Source: Kitasatospora mediocidica KCTC 9733
GTDB taxonomy: Bacteria; Actinomycetota; Actinomycetes; Streptomycetales; Streptomycetaceae
Direction: 5' to 3'
NCBI RefSeq assembly: GCF_000744225.1
Contig: NZ_JQLN01000006.1
Span: 372,001-436,000 of the forward strand
DNA length: 64,000 nt
Numbering within the stretch: position 1 is the stretch's first letter; every line of letters starts with the position of its first letter. A model generated the notes under the pieces. It saw only the letters and a list, made by a program, of their open reading frames with translations. It was not told the DNA's origin and searched no databases. The position numbers and the translations under genes are program-made. Shown here piece after piece: positions 59,410 through 64,000 of the stretch.

Positions 59410-60184
59410 CGTCGGCTCCCTTCGCCCACAGCGCTGCGGTCCCCAACTCCTCGACGACGGCCCGCACCTGCGACCCCGGCGCCAGCGGTACGGCGGCGGT
59501 GGCGGCGCCGGCCAGCAGCAGCCAGCCCTCCCGAAGTCGCACGCCCTGGCGCCCGGCCAGCCGGACGGCCTCGTCGAAGGCCCGGCGCGGATCGCCCAGG
59601 ATCGCGGCGGTCGAGCCGGTCTGCACCACCCGCCCGTCGATCTCCAACAGAACGCCCAGGTTGGCGAGTCCGGCCGGTGGCGGCTGCCAGGGCCCGATCA
59701 CGAAGCCGGCCGCCGAGGTGTTGTCGGCGATCACGTCGGGCAGCGAGAAACGGAAGTCCGCGTAGCGCGAGTCGATCAGCTCCAGCGCCGGGGCCACCGC
59801 CGTCACCACGGAGGCGAAGTCGTCGCCCGGCCGCGCGTCGCGCCCGATCAGGAACGCGACCTCCGGCTCGACGCGCGGGTGGATCAGCGCGCCGACGTCC
59901 GCCGGGCCCCCGTCGGGGATCCGCATCCGGTCGGTGAGCCGGCCCCAGATCACCTCTGAGACGCCCACCTGGACCATTTTGGCCCGGCTGGTCAGGCCCA
60001 TCTTCAGGCCGACCAGCCGTTCCCCGCGCGCCAGGCGCCGTTCGGTCAGCGCGGCCTGCACGGCGTAGGCGTCGTCGGTGTCGGCGCCGGGCGACCACCG
60101 CGGCTGCGGCATGGCGGTGGCGGTGCGCGCCGCCTCGTCCAACTGTGCGGCGAGGGAACTCACTTCAGCCTGCGGCAGGGGCAT
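59402..60184 (-). CDS. nbaG: 2-oxo-3-hexenedioate (4-oxalocrotonate) decarboxylase
   Basis: 260 residues of the fumarylacetoacetase-related hydratase/decarboxylase family: GLKMGLTSRAKMVQVGV, HPRVEPEVAFLI and SRYADFRFSLPDVIADNTSA. The metal-binding Glu pair (EPEVAF) is clear. Paralogue of the hydratase at 62146; the order in the pathway and the -DxxRFS- segment favour decarboxylase. Overlaps the aldolase gene by 20 bp. Confidence 0.83.
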   Translation of the reverse strand: MPLPQAEVSSLAAQLDEAARTATAMPQPRWSPGADTDDAYAVQAALTERRLARGERLVGLKMGLTSRAKMVQVGVSEVIWGRLTDRMRIPDGGPADVGALIHPRVEPEVAFLIGRDARPGDDFASVVTAVAPALELIDSRYADFRFSLPDVIADNTSAAGFVIGPWQPPPAGLANLGVLLEIDGRVVQTGSTAAILGDPRRAFDEAVRLAGRQGVRLREGWLLLAGAATAAVPLAPGSQVRAVVEELGTAALWAKGADGA

Positions 60185-61205
60185 GGCCGGCCTCCTCGCG
60201 CTGGGTGCGGGCCAGGTCGAGCGCCACGTCGACGATCATGTCCTCCTGGCCGCCGACCATCCGGCGCCGGCCCAGCTCGACCAGGATCGAACGGACGTCG
60301 ACCCCGTGTTTGGCCGAGGCCCGCTCGGCGTGCCGCAGGAAGCTGGAGTAGACCCCGGCGTACCCGAGCGAGAGGGTCTCCCGGTCCACCTGCACCGGGC
60401 GGTCCTGCAACGGACGCACCAGGTCGTCGGCGGCATCCATCAACGCGTAGACGTCGCAACCATGTTGCCAGCCCGTCAGGTCGGCGACCGCGGCGAACAC
60501 CTCCAGCGGGGCGTTCCCGGCGCCCGCGCCCTGGCCGGCCAGCGAGGCGTCGACCCGGGTGGCGCCGTGTTCCACCGCGGTGACGCTGTTGGCCACGCCC
60601 AGCGAGAGGTTGTGGTGGGCGTGGATGCCGACTTGGGTGCCGGGGTCCAGCACCTGCCGGTAGGCGTCCACGCGTTCAGCGGTGTCGCGCATGGTGAGCC
60701 GGCCGCCGGAGTCGGTGACGTAGACGCAGTGGGCGCCGTAGGACTCCATCAGCTTGGCCTGCGCGGCCAGCGACGCCGGGTCGTTCATGTGGGACATCAT
60801 CAGGAACCCGGAGACGTCCATGCCGTTCTCCCGGGCCCAGCCGATGTGCTGGGCGGAGATGTCGGCCTCGGTGCAGTGGGTGGCGATCCGCACGCTGGTG
60901 ACGCCCAGGTCGCGGGCGGCGCGCAGGTCCGCGATGGTGCCGATGCCGGGCAGCAGCAGGGTGGTCAGCCGGGCGCGGGTCAGCACCTCGGCGGCGGCGG
61001 CGATCCAGTCGTGGTCACTGGCCGCGCCGTGGCCGTAGTTGACGCTGGAGCCGGCCAGCCCGTCGCCGTGCGCGACCTCGATCGCGTCCACCCCGGCCGC
61101 GTCCAGCGCGGCGGTGATGGTGCGCACCTGCTCGACGGTGTAGCGGTGCCCGATGGCGTGCATGCCGTCGCGCAGGGTGACGTCCTGGATGTACAGCTGC
61201 TTCAT
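60165..61205 (-). CDS. nbaI: 4-hydroxy-2-oxovalerate aldolase
   Basis: 346 residues, DmpG/MhpE type: IQDVTLRDGMHAIGHRYT at the N terminus, GIHAHHNLSLGVANS with the metal histidines and ASLAGQGAGAGNAPLE. Cleaves to pyruvate and acetaldehyde. Its start overlaps the dehydrogenase stop by 4 bp, as expected for a channelling pair. Confidence 0.93.
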   Translation of the reverse strand: MKQLYIQDVTLRDGMHAIGHRYTVEQVRTITAALDAAGVDAIEVAHGDGLAGSSVNYGHGAASDHDWIAAAAEVLTRARLTTLLLPGIGTIADLRAARDLGVTSVRIATHCTEADISAQHIGWARENGMDVSGFLMMSHMNDPASLAAQAKLMESYGAHCVYVTDSGGRLTMRDTAERVDAYRQVLDPGTQVGIHAHHNLSLGVANSVTAVEHGATRVDASLAGQGAGAGNAPLEVFAAVADLTGWQHGCDVYALMDAADDLVRPLQDRPVQVDRETLSLGYAGVYSSFLRHAERASAKHGVDVRSILVELGRRRMVGGQEDMIVDVALDLARTQREEAGHAPAAG

Positions 61206-62149
61206 CGTGCTCCTGCTCCTTCGCTCGCGTTCTCGCCGCGGCGGGCGATGATCCGTTCGGCGGTCCGCAGGGCCGAGGACGTCATGATGTCGAGGTTGCC
61301 CGCGTACTCGGGCAGGTAGTGCCCGGCGCCCGAGACCTGGAGGAAGACCGAGACCTGGAGACCGCTGAACGCCCGTCCCAGCGCCGGGACGTAGGCGTCC
61401 ACCCGGTCGAACTGCACCTCCTGCTTGAGCAGGTAGCCGGGCACGTACTCCTGGACGGCGGCCACCATGTCCGCGACCGAGGCGGCGATCGCGCCCCGGT
61501 CGGCGTCGGCGTCCGGGCACAGGCAGTAGATGGTGTCGCGCATCAGCAGCGGCGGATCGGCCGGGTTGAGGACGATGATGGCCTTGCCGTGCGTGGCGCC
61601 GCCGACGGCCTCGATCGCCCGGGACGTCGTCTCGGTGAACTCGTCGATGTTGGCCCGGGTGCCGGGACCCGCCGAACGGGAGGCGATCGAGGCGACGATC
61701 TCGCCGTAGACCACCGGCGTGACCCGGCCGACCGCGGCGACGATCGGCACGGTGGCCTGCCCGCCGCAGGTGACCATGTTGACGTTCGGTTCGTGCAGGT
61801 GCTGCTCCAGGTTGACCGGCGGTACCACGTACGGGCCGACGGCGGCCGGCGTCAGGTCGATCACCGTCCTGCCGTGCGCGCGCAGCACCGCGTCGTTGTG
61901 CCGGTGGGCGCCGGCCGACGTGGCGTCGAAGACCACCTCCACCTGGGCGAACTCCGGTAGCGCCACCAGCCCTTCGACGCCCTCGGCGGTGGTGGCCACG
62001 CCGAGTTTCGCCGCCCTGGCCAGACCGTCGGAGGCCGGGTCGATGCCGGCCATCGCCACCATCCGCAGCGACGTCGAGAGCGTCAACACCTTGATCATCA
62101 GGTCGGTGCCGATGTTGCCGGACCCGATCACGGCTACGCCGGTGGTCAT
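61202..62149 (-). CDS. nbaJ: acetaldehyde dehydrogenase (acylating)
   Basis: 315 residues. NAD motif VAVIGSGNIGTDLMIKVL, catalytic cysteine in MVTCGGQATVPIVAAV and IVLNPADPPLLMRDT. Converts acetaldehyde plus CoA to acetyl-CoA, in complex with the aldolase. 4-bp overlaps on both sides. Confidence 0.94.
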   Translation of the reverse strand: MTTGVAVIGSGNIGTDLMIKVLTLSTSLRMVAMAGIDPASDGLARAAKLGVATTAEGVEGLVALPEFAQVEVVFDATSAGAHRHNDAVLRAHGRTVIDLTPAAVGPYVVPPVNLEQHLHEPNVNMVTCGGQATVPIVAAVGRVTPVVYGEIVASIASRSAGPGTRANIDEFTETTSRAIEAVGGATHGKAIIVLNPADPPLLMRDTIYCLCPDADADRGAIAASVADMVAAVQEYVPGYLLKQEVQFDRVDAYVPALGRAFSGLQVSVFLQVSGAGHYLPEYAGNLDIMTSSALRTAERIIARRGENASEGAGAR

Positions 62150-62946
62150 GCGCTCTCCCTGTGTTCGAAGCCGACCCGGACCGAGCCCAGGCCGGAGATC
62201 CTCGCCTCGTACATGCCGCCCGCGGTGACCGGCACCATCGGGCCCAGTGCCCCCGAGAGCACCACCTCGCCGGCCTTCAACGGTCGCCCTGAGCGTGCCA
62301 GTTGACCCGCCAGCCAGGCCACCGCGTGCAGCGGGTTGCCCAGGCAGGCGGCGCCCGCGCCGACCGAGACCGGCTCGCCGCGGTGCTCCAGCACCATCCC
62401 GCAGAGCCGCAGGTCCAGTTCCGCCGGTGAGCGCGGGGTGGTGCCGAGCACGAACAGCCCGCTGGAGCCGTTGTCGGCCACCGTGTCGACGATGGAGATG
62501 TCCCAGCCGGCCACCCGCGAGTCGACGATCTCGATCGCCGGCAGCACGAACTCCGTCGCCCGGATCACGTCGGCGACCGTCGGTTCCTCGTACGGCAGGT
62601 CGGCGCCGAGCACGAAGGCGACCTCCGCCTCCACCTTGGGCTGCAGCAGCCGGCCGAGGTCCACCTCGGCGCCGTCGGGCACCGCCATGTCGGCGAACAG
62701 CACGCCGAAGTCGGGCTGGAAGACCCCGAAGGCCTGCTGCACCGCCGGCGAGGTCAGACCGACCTTCGCCCCGACCGGCCGCCGCCCCTGGGCCGTCCAC
62801 TCCTCCACCTGGGCCCGCTGCACCGCGTACGCCGCTTCGACGTCGCCCACCTCCAGCACCTTCCCGCGCAGCGGCGGGCAGGGCACCTTGCTGCGGTAGG
62901 CGCCGGTGAGGATCGCGGCCGCCTCGCGCACCGCCTCGGCGCTCAT
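62146..62946 (-). CDS. nbaH: 2-oxopent-4-enoate hydratase
   Basis: 266 residues, MhpD/DmpE-like: GAKVGLTSPAVQQAFGV, PKVEAEVAFVLG and SRVAGWDISIVDTVADNGSS. Adds water to give 4-hydroxy-2-oxovalerate. Paralogue of the decarboxylase at 59402; which of the two does which step is inferred from family phrases only. Confidence 0.85.
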   Translation of the reverse strand: MSAEAVREAAAILTGAYRSKVPCPPLRGKVLEVGDVEAAYAVQRAQVEEWTAQGRRPVGAKVGLTSPAVQQAFGVFQPDFGVLFADMAVPDGAEVDLGRLLQPKVEAEVAFVLGADLPYEEPTVADVIRATEFVLPAIEIVDSRVAGWDISIVDTVADNGSSGLFVLGTTPRSPAELDLRLCGMVLEHRGEPVSVGAGAACLGNPLHAVAWLAGQLARSGRPLKAGEVVLSGALGPMVPVTAGGMYEARISGLGSVRVGFEHRESA

Positions 62947-64000
62947 CGGCCCGCCCCCCGGTTGTCCCGGGCGCCGGACAGCGACCCGGGTGGCCCGTCC
63001 GCATCGCCGAACTGCACGCACACGTTGGTGAGTTCGCTGTAGAAGTCGATCGAGTGCCGGCCGCCCTCGCGGCCCACCCCCGAGGCCTTCATGCCGCCGA
63101 AGGGGGTGCGCAGGTCGCGCAGGAACCAGGTGTTGACCCAGACCAGGCCGACGTCCAGCGCGGCGCCCGCCCGGTGGGCCCGGCCGACGTCCCGGGTCCA
63201 GACGGTGGCCGCCAGGCCGTAGTCGCTGTCGTTGGCGAGGGCGAACGCCTCCTCCTCGTCGTCGAAGGGGGCGATGTGGCAGATCGGGCCGAAGATCTCC
63301 TCCCGGTTGGTGCGGGCCTGCGGGCCGAGGCCGGTGATCACCGTCGGCCGGACGTACCAACCGCCGTCGCGGGCGTCGCCGAAGGCCGGGACGTCGCCGC
63401 CGGTGAGCACGGTGGCGCCCTCCGCGCGGGCCAGGTCGTAGCAGCCGAGCACCTTGTCGCGGTGCCGGCGGGAGATCAGCGGGATGGTGCCGGTGGCCTC
63501 GTCGGTGGGCCAGCCGAAGGCGAGCCCGCCCGCGCGCTCGGCCAGCCGGGCGGTGAACTCCTCGAAGACCGGGCGCTGGACGTAGAGGCGTTCGGTGCAC
63601 AGGCAGACCTGGCCGCCGTTGGTGAAGGAGGAGCGCACCGAGCCCTCGACGGCCGCGTCGAGGTCGGCGTCGGCGAAGACCAACCCGGCGTTCTTGCCGC
63701 CCAGTTCAAAGGACTGGGCCTTCACGCCGTCGGCGGCGGCCCGGGTGATGGCGCTGCCGGTGGCGGACTCGCCGGTGAAGGTGATGGCGTCCACGCCGGG
63801 GTGGCGGGTGAGGAACTCGCCCGCGGAGTCCGGCCCGTAGCCGTGTACCAGGTTGAACACCCCGTCGGGCACCCTGGCCGCGGCCATCACCTCGGCGAGC
63901 AGCGTCGCCGAGGAGGGGGTCTCCTCCGAGGGCTTGACCACCACGGTGTTGCCGCAGGCCAGCGCCGGGGCGACCTTCCAGGTGAGCAGCAGCAGCGGCA
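62943..64000 (-). CDS. nbaE: aldehyde dehydrogenase, 2-aminomuconate semialdehyde type (5' end beyond window)
   Basis: At least 350 residues visible, starting outside the window. TWKVAPALACGNTVVVKPSE, FELGGKNAGLVFAD (general-base Glu) and NGGQVCLCTERLYV (catalytic Cys) mark a full ALDH, and TPFGGMKASGVGREGG is near the C terminus. It oxidises 2-aminomuconate semialdehyde to 2-aminomuconate. It heads the visible part of the operon, with 4-bp overlap to the hydratase. Confidence 0.92.
   Translation of the reverse strand, partial: PLLLLTWKVAPALACGNTVVVKPSEETPSSATLLAEVMAAARVPDGVFNLVHGYGPDSAGEFLTRHPGVDAITFTGESATGSAITRAAADGVKAQSFELGGKNAGLVFADADLDAAVEGSVRSSFTNGGQVCLCTERLYVQRPVFEEFTARLAERAGGLAFGWPTDEATGTIPLISRRHRDKVLGCYDLARAEGATVLTGGDVPAFGDARDGGWYVRPTVITGLGPQARTNREEIFGPICHIAPFDDEEEAFALANDSDYGLAATVWTRDVGRAHRAGAALDVGLVWVNTWFLRDLRTPFGGMKASGVGREGGRHSIDFYSELTNVCVQFGDADGPPGSLSGARDNRGAGR

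Noticed and set aside
1..64000. CRISPR arrays, rRNA genes and riboswitches
   Set aside because: No regularly spaced repeats of array type and no recognisable structural RNA signatures were found when reading the window.

Overview
The window is high-GC, densely coded DNA with many GTG starts, 4-bp and 8-bp gene overlaps and Streptomyces-type protein families (DUF6879 with DUF5753-type HTH regulators, SHOCT, DUF6325, LtrA, sedolisin, ricin-type lectin). It most likely comes from a Streptomyces or Kitasatospora-like actinomycete chromosome. No rRNA, tRNA or CRISPR array was seen.

Layout. (1) 406-9115: a compact eight-gene, one-direction cluster around a free-standing carrier protein: SagB-like nitroreductase, adenylating ligase, carrier protein, DapB-like reductase, class II aldolase, acyl-CoA dehydrogenase, stand-alone condensation domain and MFS exporter. 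I do not recognise its product. (2) 9214-22766: ordinary chromosomal genes (VOC protein, NmrA/HxlR pair, sedolisin, ACT protein, nickel-binding-like DUF4242, GNATs, YhgE-like membrane protein) and a four-gene GH15 / cyclase / GMC / G6PDH-like operon. (3) 23315-29934: a roughly 6.6-kb inserted element bounded by a 98-bp direct repeat. The right copy carries the start codon of a HAD gene and the left copy carries the same start codon cut off from its gene. Inside lie a two-gene peptide plus PIMT-like methyltransferase unit that resembles the imiditide class of RiPPs, a DUF6879/XRE regulator operon sharing a TTGCACGA direct-repeat operator with it, a KTSC gene, and decayed phage tape-measure and IS481 transposase genes. 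(4) 29927-43161: HAD protein, M48-like membrane peptidase, DUF6445 oxygenase-like protein, a Fic-like/RHH toxin-antitoxin pair with a palindromic operator, a TetR/DUF1348 pair with two operators, GH89 enzyme, lipoprotein, DUF6325, a frameshifted SHOCT gene, LtrA and a lectin. (5) 43354-44061: an HTH/Clp-N protein with what looks like a leaderless, autoregulated promoter. (6) 44068-51838: a second candidate natural-product locus: MocR-like regulator without its PLP lysine, HxxxDxxH haem-oxygenase-like diiron enzyme, two ATP-grasp ligases, a substrate-binding protein with no signal peptide, and an MFS exporter. (7) 52289-54582: small and secreted or membrane proteins. (8) 54584-64000: an HMGL-like/Sua5-like pair followed by a translationally coupled 3-hydroxyanthranilate meta-cleavage operon that runs off the right edge.

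How they work together. In region 8 the enzymes form an unbroken chain from 3-hydroxyanthranilate to pyruvate and acetyl-CoA, with a kynurenine-formamidase-like hydrolase at the end of the operon. In region 3 the regulator operon and the peptide/methyltransferase operon seem to form one regulated cargo. Regions 1 and 6 each carry their own exporter and look like self-contained pathways. All functional statements come from motifs read by eye; no database search was run.
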